NCBI GenBank assembly: GCA_023267975.1
Contig: JALNLA010000005.1
Span: forward strand, 36,958-100,957
DNA: 64,000 nt
Reading direction: 5' to 3'
Source: Candidatus Terraquivivens ruidianensis
GTDB taxonomy: Archaea; Thermoproteota; Nitrososphaeria_A; Caldarchaeales; Wolframiiraptoraceae
Shown here: positions 7,773 to 15,531 of the stretch, one piece after another
Position numbering within the stretch: the stretch's first letter is position 1
Layout: each line of letters opens with the position of its first letter
The notes under the pieces: model-generated
Databases searched by the model: none
Told to the model about the DNA's origin: nothing
The model's input: the letters and a program-made list of their open reading frames with translations, nothing else
Translations under genes and position numbers: made by a program

Positions 7773-8738
7773 TCAACAGACCTTATCTGAAATTAGCTCC
7801 TCGGCTATACGCCTCGGAGCCTTCGGTCCCCTGAACAGCATGGCGGTCATTATCTGGACAGTATTCGCACCCGCCCTCAGCGCGTCTGATGCATCCTTTC
7901 CTGTCATTATGCCTCCGACGGCGTTTATCTCAACCTCGTCGCCCAGCTCCTTTCTAATCCTATCCACTGTCCTTAGCATGGTCGACCTCAAAGGCCTGCC
8001 ACTTAAACCGCCCTTTCCGAGCGCGAGCTCGGGCGCATCTACCAAGAGCGTGTTGATAGCTGTTACGCCATCCATCCCGCAGTCCATCCATACCTTTAGC
8101 AGCTTGCAGGTCTCATCCATATCCTCAGATGTCGCAGGAGGCGGAATCTTGATGTATATCGGCTTAGACTTAAATTCTCTTAACCTCTCGGCCAGCTCGC
8201 GTATAGTTTCAGGCCTCTTCATGCCCATGCTAGCCTCATGCGTAGGGCATGATATGTTGACCTCTACAGCATCGACAATGTTCTGCACGATGGTGAAGCA
8301 CTCGACAAACTCATCCAACGTATCGCCCGTGATGCTGGCGACAACCTTGCAGCCCTTAACTCCGTTGAAGTTTCTCACGAATTCTACGACGCCGGGGTTT
8401 GGTAGGCCCATGGAGTTCACGACAGCTTGCTCCGCATCCCTGTAAGCTATCCTAGGCTTAGGATGACCCTTCCTCGGCTTTAGCGTGAAGCTACCCACTA
8501 CGATGTAACCGAAACCGAGCTTGGATAGCGCTCCTAAGTACTTCCCGCTCTTGTCATAACCTGCCGCGAGGCCTATCGGGCTTCTTAACCTTCCCATCTT
8601 GGTCTCGACCTCTAGACCTCTCGGAGGCTCGAGCTCTAATGGCAAGTACTTCAGTAGCCTGAGCCATGCTTTGTGCAGGAGTTCCGGCCCTAAGATGTGC
8701 GCCAGGAGCTTTATGGCAGGATTTATCCTAATCGACAA
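7773..8738 (-). CDS. pyrD: Dihydroorotate dehydrogenase with class 2-like framework and a cysteine at the base position
   Basis: Oxidises dihydroorotate to orotate on FMN, the fourth step of UMP synthesis. The N-terminal part (SPIGLAAGYDKSGKYL, then GSFTLKPRKGHPKPRI and NSMGLPN) resembles class 2 enzymes, although the membrane-binding N-terminal helices are weak. The catalytic loop reads NISCPTHEASMG, placing Cys where class 1 enzymes have their base and class 2 enzymes have Ser. FMN contacts such as INAVGGI are present near the end. The likely start is TTG 8738 with GGCGGTGC just before it. It diverges from pyrBIC, so the intergenic region probably serves both. The electron acceptor is unknown. 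Confidence 0.9.
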   Translation of the reverse strand: MSIRINPAIKLLAHILGPELLHKAWLRLLKYLPLELEPPRGLEVETKMGRLRSPIGLAAGYDKSGKYLGALSKLGFGYIVVGSFTLKPRKGHPKPRIAYRDAEQAVVNSMGLPNPGVVEFVRNFNGVKGCKVVASITGDTLDEFVECFTIVQNIVDAVEVNISCPTHEASMGMKRPETIRELAERLREFKSKPIYIKIPPPATSEDMDETCKLLKVWMDCGMDGVTAINTLLVDAPELALGKGGLSGRPLRSTMLRTVDRIRKELGDEVEINAVGGIMTGKDASDALRAGANTVQIMTAMLFRGPKAPRRIAEELISDKVC

Positions 8739-8826
8739 GCACCGCCCCCTTATTTATCCCCAAACCGCCATATTATCCTTTATAGAATTCCATGGGTCTT
8801 ATCGCAGGTTTAAGCACCGTGACTTC

Positions 8827-8836
8827 CTTATATATC
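8827..8836 (+). promoter_or_regulatory. TATA-like element of pyrBIC
   Basis: CTTATATATC-like sequence lies about 30-38 bases before the proposed TTG start of pyrB at 8866, with GAGGG (8854-8858) as a ribosome binding site between them. This spacing supports the TTG start over upstream in-frame ATGs that would reach into pyrD. Confidence 0.45.
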
Positions 8837-8865
8837 GGAATAAGGAATTTTTGCGAGGGTCATTA

Positions 8866-9783
8866 TTGTGGAAGTTTAGGGACGTTATATCGATACTAGA
8901 CTTCAATAGAGAAGACCTTGAGCATCTGTTTTCCATGACCGACAGGATACTCGAGCGCCTATTCGACGTCGGAAGTTTGCTGGATGGAAAGATAGTTGCC
9001 ACTGCCTTCATAGAGCCTAGCACTAGGACGAGGCTGAGCTTCGAGACGGCCGCCAAGAGGCTCGGCGCAGAAGTCATAAACCTCGAGCCACATATATCGT
9101 CCATGGCCAAGGGCGAGAGCTTGACGGACACGCTTAGGATGCTAGACGACTACGCCGACCTCATAGTGATAAGAAGCCCGTACGAGGGCTCGGCGAAGCA
9201 TGCGGCCGACGTCTGCGAGCATCCTGTGATAAACGGCGGCGACGGGACGCAACACCATCCTACGCAGGCGATGATAGACCTATACACCGTAAGAAGGCTG
9301 AAGGGCAGGATAGATGGGTTAGAGTTTGGCGTGGTTGGTGACCTGAAATACGGCAGGGCCGCGGCATCCTTCCTATACGGCCTCACTAGGTTCAACGTCA
9401 AGAGGATATGGTTAATCTCACCAGAGCCCCTCTCACCAAGGCCCGAGCTTATGGATAGGTTAAAGTCCTTGGGCGTGGACATCATGAAGACGGAGAACTT
9501 GGAGGAGGCCGTGGAGGGCGTCGACATACTCTACGTGACGAGGATACAGAAGGAGAGGTTTCCTGACCCTGCTGAGTACGAGAAGGTCAGGGGTAGTTAC
9601 GTGATAACGAGGAAAATCATCTCGAGGGCGCGCGAGGGTCTGAAGGTTTTGCATCCGCTTCCGAGGGTTGACGAGCTATCCCATGACGTAGACGATACAC
9701 CATACCAAGCCTACTTCATTCAGGCCAAGTTTGGTGTCCCTGTGAGGATGGCGCTAATAAGTTTGATTCTCGGAGCATTCTAG
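8866..9783 (+). CDS. pyrB: Aspartate carbamoyltransferase catalytic subunit
   Basis: Joins carbamoyl phosphate and aspartate in pyrimidine synthesis. The carbamoyl-phosphate motif is FIEPSTRTRLSFE, with HPTQAMIDLYT in the middle and HPLPRVDEL near the end. Although the frame is open from 8599, a TTG at 8866 after GAGGG gives the typical 305-residue length and an N-terminus WKFRDVISILDFNREDLE like other family members. An earlier start would overlap the divergent pyrD gene. pyrI follows after 9 bases, so catalytic and regulatory chains are probably made together. Confidence 0.95.
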   Translation: MWKFRDVISILDFNREDLEHLFSMTDRILERLFDVGSLLDGKIVATAFIEPSTRTRLSFETAAKRLGAEVINLEPHISSMAKGESLTDTLRMLDDYADLIVIRSPYEGSAKHAADVCEHPVINGGDGTQHHPTQAMIDLYTVRRLKGRIDGLEFGVVGDLKYGRAAASFLYGLTRFNVKRIWLISPEPLSPRPELMDRLKSLGVDIMKTENLEEAVEGVDILYVTRIQKERFPDPAEYEKVRGSYVITRKIISRAREGLKVLHPLPRVDELSHDVDDTPYQAYFIQAKFGVPVRMALISLILGAF

Positions 9784-9792
9784 GTGTTTCAT

Positions 9793-10269
9793 ATGGACGA
9801 GCAGGAAACTTTGCGGGTAAGCAAGATAAAGAACGGTACGGTCATAGACCACATACCGGCTGGCAGGGCCCTAGCGGTTCTCAGGTTGATGGGCATAACT
9901 GGGAGCGAGGGACACGTTGTAACCGTGGCGATGAACGTGAGGAGTGGAAAGCTCGGTAAGAAGGACCTCGTGAAGGTCGAGAACCTGGAGCTCAAGGCCG
10001 AGCAGGTCAACAAGCTGACACTGATAGCACCTACCGCTACGATAAACATAATACGGGATTACGAAGTTGTGGAGAAGAGAAACGTCAAATTACCCGACAA
10101 GATAGTCGGCATCCTGAGGTGCACAAACCCAGGTTGCATAACGAGGCAGCCTATGGAGCACGTGAGCTCGAGGTTCCTCATAGTCTCGAAGAGCCCGTTG
10201 AGACTCGAGTGCGAGTACTGCGGCAGGTACCTCGAGGAGGAGGAAGTTCTGAAGCAGTTGACGCAATAG
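9793..10269 (+). CDS. pyrI: Aspartate carbamoyltransferase regulatory subunit
   Basis: Nucleotide-binding allosteric subunit of ATCase. The N-terminal domain has the KIKNGTVIDHIPAGRAL signature and the C-terminal zinc domain has CTNPGC and CEYCGRYL, four cysteines in the usual spacing. ATG 9793 begins MDEQETLRVSKI; a GTG at 9784 would add three residues. The end lies 8 bases before pyrC. Its presence suggests ATCase in this archaeon is feedback-controlled by CTP/ATP, as in other archaeal PyrBI complexes. Confidence 0.95.
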   Translation: MDEQETLRVSKIKNGTVIDHIPAGRALAVLRLMGITGSEGHVVTVAMNVRSGKLGKKDLVKVENLELKAEQVNKLTLIAPTATINIIRDYEVVEKRNVKLPDKIVGILRCTNPGCITRQPMEHVSSRFLIVSKSPLRLECEYCGRYLEEEEVLKQLTQ

Positions 10270-10277
10270 TGAAAGCG

Positions 10278-11507
10278 ATGGCTGACCTAAGGATAGTCGG
10301 TAGGGCGTTCGTTGACGGGCGGATTTTGGACGAGATTACCGTCGAGATAGATGGTGAGTTCATATCCTCCGTGAGTGTAGGCGAGAGCGGCTCAGGTCCC
10401 AGACTACTACTAAACAAGGGCCAACTGCTCCTACCGTCCGCCACGGACCTTCACGTTCACCTCAGGGACTGGAAGCAAGCATACAAGGAGGATGTGTTCA
10501 CGGGAACCTCTGCGGCGGCCGCTGGCGGTGTCACAACTGTGGTGGAGATGCCCAATACGCTTCCACCCATAAGGAGCTCCGGCGCCCTAAAGGAAAGGCT
10601 TGAGCTCTTGGCAACGCGCGCCGTCGTAGATTACTCAATCCACATAGGTGCCCTCGAGAGCGTTAAGGATGCCGTCGAGGCTCTGGAGTTGGGAGCATGC
10701 AGCATGAAGCTCTACCCTACGGACTTAGAAAGGCTTGAATCCCATCTCCGAGTATCGAGGATGAGCGGAATGAGGCTCGTAGTTCATGCGGAGCTGAAGG
10801 GAGGTGACGAGCCTGAGACCGTAAAGATGCTGTTGTCGCGTATGAAGGTAGGTGATGACATAAGGTTCGCCCATATCTCAAGGGCCGAGTCGCTAAGGAT
10901 GATAGAGCTGGCGAAGATGGGCCTCGGTGCGAGGATAACGGTTGAGGCGGCGCCCCATCATCTCTTTCTATCCTCCGAGGAGCTCGACGAAAATGTCAGG
11001 AAAATATCAGCAGTAAGACCCCCGCTCGCCTCAAGGGCTGATAGGCATTACGTTTTTTCTGGCCTGGGCGCATGCTCCGTGGACTTCATAGCGTCAGACC
11101 ATGCGCCGCATGCTTTAGAAGAGAAGATGTCCGAGCCATCTGCTCCAGGCTTTCCCGGTCTGGAGATAACGTATCCCTTGATGCTGACCGAGTGGCTCGA
11201 GGGCAGGCTTGAGATAAGCGTACTCGTCAAGAAGCTTTGTAAGGCTCCCGCAGAGTATCTCGGAATACCCAAGGGAGAGATAAGGGAGGGGTTCTATGCT
11301 GACTTGGTAGTCTTCGATACGAGGGCGCGGTGGAACGTTAGCGCTAAGGATTTCCTGAGCAAGGCGAAGTACACACCGTTCGAGGGTAGGCCGCTCCTCG
11401 CGAAGGTCGTTTCGGTCTTCAGGAGGGGCGAGCTGGTATATGACGGCGGACTCATGGTAAAGGGCGGCGGTATGCATGTCCACGAGCTGAAGCAAAGATA
11501 TGGGTAA
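10278..11507 (+). CDS. pyrC: Dihydroorotase
   Basis: Zinc amidohydrolase that cyclises carbamoyl aspartate to dihydroorotate. The metal motif is DLHVHLRDW near residue 55, followed by GGVTTVVEMPNT; later come HAEL, HISRAES and FIASDHAPHA with the catalytic Asp. At 409 residues it belongs to the longer type I-like dihydroorotases. The frame runs back into pyrI, but ATG 10278 (MADLRIVGRAFVDGRI) matches family N-termini and leaves an 8-base gap; GTG 10269 is an alternative. It is the last gene of pyrBIC. Confidence 0.93.
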   Translation: MADLRIVGRAFVDGRILDEITVEIDGEFISSVSVGESGSGPRLLLNKGQLLLPSATDLHVHLRDWKQAYKEDVFTGTSAAAAGGVTTVVEMPNTLPPIRSSGALKERLELLATRAVVDYSIHIGALESVKDAVEALELGACSMKLYPTDLERLESHLRVSRMSGMRLVVHAELKGGDEPETVKMLLSRMKVGDDIRFAHISRAESLRMIELAKMGLGARITVEAAPHHLFLSSEELDENVRKISAVRPPLASRADRHYVFSGLGACSVDFIASDHAPHALEEKMSEPSAPGFPGLEITYPLMLTEWLEGRLEISVLVKKLCKAPAEYLGIPKGEIREGFYADLVVFDTRARWNVSAKDFLSKAKYTPFEGRPLLAKVVSVFRRGELVYDGGLMVKGGGMHVHELKQRYG

Positions 11508-11539
11508 AGCTTATCCGTAGCCTTGCTCGGAATCTTGGT

Positions 11540-11594
11540 GGCTATGATGAAGCCCTAAGAGTTGAGCCGTGATATCCTCTGGGGTATCTGAGCC
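11540..11594 (+). ncRNA. Candidate C/D box guide sRNA 1
   Basis: Box C is ATGATGA (11544-11550) and box D is CTGA (11588-11591). The flanking GGC (11540-11542) and GCC (11592-11594) form a short terminal stem. Inside lie a D'-like TTGA (11562-11565) and a C'-like GTGATAT (11569-11575), leaving guides of 11 and 12 bases. Size and order are those of archaeal C/D sRNAs. No target was identified. Confidence 0.5.
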
Positions 11595-11633
11595 GAAAAG
11601 CTGTCGATAGAAGAGAATCAAAGGCAAGGAAGC

Positions 11634-11641
11634 CTTATAAA
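11634..11641 (+). promoter_or_regulatory. TATA-like element before sRNA candidate 2
   Basis: TTATAAAT, preceded by a purine-rich AAGGAAGC stretch like a BRE, lies about 25-28 bases before the expected 5' end of the C/D sRNA candidate at 11661-11724. Confidence 0.45.
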
Positions 11642-11660
11642 TCATGCAGAGGCTCAGTCA

Positions 11661-11724
11661 TTTTGGCGATGATGAGAAAACGTCGCGACTTATAGGATGC
11701 TCACCAAGAGCGGGGTTTGAGCCT
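11661..11724 (+). ncRNA. Candidate C/D box guide sRNA 2
   Basis: GGC plus box C in GGCGATGATGAG (11665-11676) and a D-like TTGA (11717-11720) followed by GCC (11721-11723) give a terminal GGC/GCC stem around 41 internal bases. The D box deviates from CTGA and internal D'/C' boxes are not clear. The same 12-base leader occurs in the candidate at 24664-24720 on the other strand. A TATA-like box 25 bases upstream supports independent transcription. Confidence 0.42.
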
Positions 11725-11783
11725 CAAAAACCTGAATAAGGTCTTCTTATGCAAAACGATGATTCAAACACCCTCCAAAATTC

Positions 11784-11805
11784 TTGTAACACGAAACCGT
11801 TACAA
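11784..11805. promoter_or_regulatory. Operator-like inverted repeat upstream of the ABC transporter
   Basis: TTGTAAC (11784-11790) and GTTACAA (11799-11805) are exact inverted copies with an 8-base spacer, about 80 bases before the binding-protein gene. AT-rich, TATA-like stretches (GCATATTAAT near 11808, AGTTTAAACATATT near 11851) follow. Spacing of one helical turn between half-site centres suits a dimeric regulator, perhaps the Tfx protein encoded at the other end of the locus. Confidence 0.4.
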
Positions 11806-11877
11806 ATGCATATTAATACCTAAGGTTGCCGGACAAAAAATGGTTACATAAGTTTAAACATATTGAGGTAAATCCCA

Positions 11878-12885
11878 GTGGGCATGAAGAAGGCTATCGT
11901 ACTAGTAGCGATAATATTCATCCTAATAATCTCCCTGTCCTTGACGTTCATGCTTGGAAAGTCCACCGCAAAAGAGTATGAAAACGTGAGCGTTGCTGTA
12001 GAATTCAACAATCATGCGGCAGCAGCATACATTGCAAAACATTTTGACTGGTTTAAAGAAAACGGGTTGAACATAACTACATTTAATTCGTACGTTACAG
12101 GCGTGGCTTTGGCGAATGCTTTGGCTAGAGGTGATGTAGATGCTGCTTATGTTTGCCTCGGCCCCGCACTCATCGCATACTCTAAAGGCGTAGACATAGT
12201 CATAGTGTCTGGAACGCATCTTTACGGATATTCTGTCGTTACGAGACGGGAAATAACGACTCCTGGAGATCTTGATGGTAAAAAAGTAGGCATAGTTGAG
12301 GCTGGCTCTAATACGGACATATTTTTCCAAATGGTTGTTAAAAAGTACGATCTGAAAAACATCGATGTTAGAAGGGGAAACCCACCACTCTTAACAACGC
12401 TACTCTGGACGGGACAAGTGGATGCTATAGTTGTACCAGAACACTGGGCTACTATGGCATCGTCAAAGGAGGGCTTTCATGTCTTGCTGAGAAGTCAAGA
12501 TGTTTGGAGCGGCATGCCGGGCAGCGTGTTAATCGTTAAGCGCGAACTCTTAGAAAAGAGGCCCGAGGTAGTGGAGAAGCTGGTAAAGATTACTGAAAAA
12601 GGTGTTAAGTTCATTGAAGAGAATAAAGAACAGGCTGCTGAGATCATCGTGGATGAGCTGGGTAAAGCCTCTCCAATGGGCGTAGAGCTTAAGCTGGTAG
12701 AGGAAGTGTCAAAAACACTTTCACCAAGCTTGATGCTAGACTCGATGAAAAATCTAAACTACACTTCAGAGTTGGATTCGGGCGCCATCAATCAATATAT
12801 AGAGTTCCTGTACGACCTGGGCTACATAGAGAATAAAATCGACGTTAACAAAATTGTTGGTGCGCATTTCTCCGCGAAGGGATAA
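11878..12885 (+). CDS. NitT/TauT-type ABC transporter substrate-binding protein
   Basis: Extracytoplasmic binding protein of the NMT1/SsuA-like fold. An N-terminal membrane anchor (about residues 5-27, AIVLVAIIFILIISLSLTFML) has no lipobox Cys. Family features follow: EFNNHAAAAYIAKHFDWFKENG, ALARGDVDAAYV, the TTPGDLDGKKVGI linker motif and GQVDAIVVPEHWA. The GTG at 11878 has GAGGT 9 bases before it; ATG 11884 would also work. The first gene of a four-gene run (binding protein, permease, ATPase, DUF364). Members of this fold bind nitrate, sulfonates, pyrimidine precursors and other small organics; the ligand here cannot be read off. Confidence 0.85.
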   Translation: MGMKKAIVLVAIIFILIISLSLTFMLGKSTAKEYENVSVAVEFNNHAAAAYIAKHFDWFKENGLNITTFNSYVTGVALANALARGDVDAAYVCLGPALIAYSKGVDIVIVSGTHLYGYSVVTRREITTPGDLDGKKVGIVEAGSNTDIFFQMVVKKYDLKNIDVRRGNPPLLTTLLWTGQVDAIVVPEHWATMASSKEGFHVLLRSQDVWSGMPGSVLIVKRELLEKRPEVVEKLVKITEKGVKFIEENKEQAAEIIVDELGKASPMGVELKLVEEVSKTLSPSLMLDSMKNLNYTSELDSGAINQYIEFLYDLGYIENKIDVNKIVGAHFSAKG

Positions 12886-12888
12886 CAT

Positions 12889-13644
12889 TTGGGGCTTGTC
12901 CAAAAATGTGAGAGGTTTAGTTGGCTGATACCGATAGCGGTCTTGTTGGTTCTTTGGGAGGTTGTGGCTAGAGCGCATTTATTCCCAGAGTACTTGTTTC
13001 CACCTTTCTCAAAAGTTGTCCTTACGGCTTTCCTCCTGGCTGAAAACGGAATATTATGGGAGCATCTTATGGCCAGCTTGCTAAGGGTCTTGGTAGGATT
13101 ACTAATAGGTTCAATGACCGGCGTAGGTTTAGGGGTATTGATGGGTTATAGAGAGAAAGTTTACAGGGCGCTCCATCCTATCTTTAGCCTTTTGATGCCT
13201 ATACCAGTCCTCGGCTGGCTGCCTCTATTCATACTTTGGGTTGGGATAAACGAGGCGTTGCCCATATTGCTCATATTCATCTGCTCATTCTTCCCACTGC
13301 TCTACAACACAATCTCTGGGATTAGAAGCGTTGATAGAGGCTACGTAGAGATTGCTAGGAGTCTTGGAGCCTCTGAGAGGAGAGCCTTCCTAGACGTAGT
13401 CATGCCATTAGCTCTGCAGAACATCATTACGGGTATGAGACTTGAGGCTGGGATGGCTTGGAGGACGATAGTGGCCGCTGAGATGATAGCGATACCCATG
13501 GGCATAGGCTCTCTCTTAATAAACTCGCAATACCTGCTGCGTATAGATGTGATCATGGTCTGTCTTGGAGTGCTAGCAACGATGTCCCTACTATTCGAGA
13601 AGATACTGCTATGGGTGGAGAGAAAGAGCATGAAATGGAGGTGA
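12889..13644 (+). CDS. NitT/TauT-type ABC transporter permease
   Basis: Integral membrane subunit with about six hydrophobic segments (for example LIPIAVLLVLWEVVARA near the N-terminus and ILLIFICSFFPLLYNT in the middle). The EAA loop that contacts the ATPase reads EIARSLGASERRAFLDVVMPLALQ. The 251-residue length is standard for SsuC/TauC-like permeases. It starts at TTG 12889, 3 bases after the binding-protein stop, and the ATPase follows after 4 bases, so the three form one transporter. Confidence 0.9.
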   Translation: MGLVQKCERFSWLIPIAVLLVLWEVVARAHLFPEYLFPPFSKVVLTAFLLAENGILWEHLMASLLRVLVGLLIGSMTGVGLGVLMGYREKVYRALHPIFSLLMPIPVLGWLPLFILWVGINEALPILLIFICSFFPLLYNTISGIRSVDRGYVEIARSLGASERRAFLDVVMPLALQNIITGMRLEAGMAWRTIVAAEMIAIPMGIGSLLINSQYLLRIDVIMVCLGVLATMSLLFEKILLWVERKSMKWR

Positions 13645-13648
13645 AGTT

Positions 13649-14698
13649 TTGACAAGCATACAGCTACAGAATGTAAGCAATGAATACGTACTAAAAAATG
13701 TGAATTTAACGATAGTGGATAAAACGCTTTTCATGTTAATTGGGCCATCTGGCGCAGGAAAAACAACGCTTCTCAAAGCGATCGCAGGCTTGGTAAAGTA
13801 CGCTGGCAGAATACTATTCGACGGCGAACCTCTGGATGGTGTGCCACCAGAGGGTAGAGGTGTAGGATACGTGCCGCAGGACTTTACACTCTTCCCACAC
13901 ATGACCGTTGAAGAAAACGTTGCATATGGGTTAAAGGTTAAAAATGTCCCGTACGTAGAGGTTGTTCGCAGAATAAAAGAGCTACTCGAAATAATGGGAA
14001 TATACGAACTACGTAAACGTTATCCTAGAGATCTGAGTGGTGGCGAGAAACAACGTGTGGCGATCGCACGCGCATTAGCCATAGACCCCAAAGTGTTGTT
14101 GCTGGATGAACCCTTAAGCAACCTGGACCCAAGGACGAGCAAGTATGTCAGAGAATGGCTCAAGTACATTATCAGGAAACTTTCCATAACAACAATTTGG
14201 GTAACGCACGACGTTAACGATGTTGAAGAATCGAATTGTAAAGTTGGCGTAATGCTTGATGGTGTACTCGAGCAAGTTGGGCATTATCACGAGATACTCT
14301 CCTCTCCAAGTAATGATAAGGTCTCAAAATTCCTAGGCTTAGCTAACGTATTTCCGTGTGATGTAGTTAGCTTTAGAGGACCTTTTGCAGAAGTGGATGT
14401 GAACGGTTTAAGGATCATGGTGCCATATGATGGAGGAAAAGTCAGCAAGATAGTAATCCACCCGCATGATGTAGTGGTCTCTAAAGAGAAATCGTGGGCG
14501 TTCGCTGTGAACAGCTATGAGGGGGTTTTAGAAGAAGTTGTGAATGAAAGATGTTCTGTAAACCTCAAGGTTAGGGTGAACGACGAAGTTGTGTTTAATG
14601 CAGAGCTTCCGGAGGACATATACAAGCTCACGAATTTAAAGACGGGTGAGAAAGTGTACTTAATGGTAAAGCCTAGGTCGATAAAGGTTATCTCTTAA
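13649..14698 (+). CDS. ABC transporter ATPase with a C-terminal TOBE-like domain
   Basis: Nucleotide-binding subunit for the adjacent permease. Walker A is GPSGAGKTT, the signature is LSGGEKQRVAIARAL, Walker B is VLLLDEPLSNLDP and the switch His is in WVTHD. Unlike the usual ~250-residue NitT/TauT ATPases it has about 110 more residues (from about 235). These contain VDVNGLRIMVPYDGGKVSKIVIHPHDVV and a final GEKVYLMVKPRSIKVI, the pattern of TOBE regulatory domains in ModC/WtpC/PotA-type ATPases. The start is TTG 13649. The mixture of a NitT/TauT permease with a TOBE-bearing ATPase is notable. Confidence 0.9.
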   Translation: MTSIQLQNVSNEYVLKNVNLTIVDKTLFMLIGPSGAGKTTLLKAIAGLVKYAGRILFDGEPLDGVPPEGRGVGYVPQDFTLFPHMTVEENVAYGLKVKNVPYVEVVRRIKELLEIMGIYELRKRYPRDLSGGEKQRVAIARALAIDPKVLLLDEPLSNLDPRTSKYVREWLKYIIRKLSITTIWVTHDVNDVEESNCKVGVMLDGVLEQVGHYHEILSSPSNDKVSKFLGLANVFPCDVVSFRGPFAEVDVNGLRIMVPYDGGKVSKIVIHPHDVVVSKEKSWAFAVNSYEGVLEEVVNERCSVNLKVRVNDEVVFNAELPEDIYKLTNLKTGEKVYLMVKPRSIKVIS

Positions 14699-14717
14699 CG
14701 GCGTTTGGAGATGGTGT

Positions 14718-15452
14718 ATGGACTATCTTCTAGAGCTTCGTGAAAGATGGTGGAGTAAAGTCGTCGAAAATCGTTTAGAAAGCAGAGAAATTATTGTGAA
14801 AGCAAGAGTTCTAGCGCCCGAGGAAGCTATTGGCGCCCCTGTCAGAAAAGAGTACCCATTACTGAAAGGAAAGGAAGTTATGATACAGGCAGAGATAGAT
14901 GGGGTTGTCGGTCAAGCATTTACAGACGAGCCAACAAACTTTCAGGGCACGTTGAAAGACCTGTATTGTCTCGATATGACAAGGAATTCTGGTAGAGCAT
15001 TGCTCGTAGCCGGGATAAACACCACCTATAGGCTCCTGGGACTCGTAGACGGGACTAGACATTGTAAAGATGATGGGCCAGAACTATGCGCAACTAAGAT
15101 CTCTGAAGCATTATACAATCTACATGGAGATGTAAAAACGTGTCTTATAGGTTTTCAGCCAGCCATACTACACAGCCTCTCAAGAAAATTTAGCAACGTC
15201 AGGGCAACCGATATGAATGATGAAAATATCGGTAGAAACTATCATGGTATCACCATAGAATCTTATTTGAAAAACCAAGAGGTGATCGAGTGGAGTGACC
15301 TAATCTTAGCCACGGGTTCAACGGTCGTGAACAACACGATACAGGATATATTAAGATGGGCTGGGAATAAGTCAACATACTTTTATGGAGTAACAATCGC
15401 CGCGCTGGCATACGAATTCAACCTTAAAAGACTATGCTTTAATTCTCTCTGA
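14718..15452 (+). CDS. DUF4213/DUF364 (PF04016) family protein
   Basis: Two-domain protein: an enolase-N-like first half (about residues 1-85) and a Rossmann-like second half. The hallmark segment LGLVDGTRHCKDDGPELCA (about residues 107-125) is present, and so is the later GSTVVNNTIQDIL loop that lines the cleft. A structure of a PF04016 member led others to propose heavy-metal chelation, but the function is unproven. At 244 residues it has normal length. It starts 19 bases after the ATPase and shares its strand, so it probably handles whatever the transporter brings in. Metal or metal-ligand handling is my inference. Confidence 0.8.
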   Translation: MDYLLELRERWWSKVVENRLESREIIVKARVLAPEEAIGAPVRKEYPLLKGKEVMIQAEIDGVVGQAFTDEPTNFQGTLKDLYCLDMTRNSGRALLVAGINTTYRLLGLVDGTRHCKDDGPELCATKISEALYNLHGDVKTCLIGFQPAILHSLSRKFSNVRATDMNDENIGRNYHGITIESYLKNQEVIEWSDLILATGSTVVNNTIQDILRWAGNKSTYFYGVTIAALAYEFNLKRLCFNSL

Positions 15453-15493
15453 AAAGGGAGCTTTTGTTATAGGTCTTTGAGAAAAATGGCAAC

Positions 15494-15505
15494 AGTTATA
15501 TAATA
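15494..15505 (+). promoter_or_regulatory. TATA-like element of the Tfx gene
   Basis: GTTATATAATAT lies 27-38 bases before the ATG at 15532, giving a leaderless or very short-leader transcript. A weak AAAAG/CTTTT hairpin at 15452-15465 lies just upstream and may end the ABC-DUF364 transcript. Confidence 0.5.
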
Positions 15506-15531
15506 TCCCAGGCAGCATATTAATCAAGATT

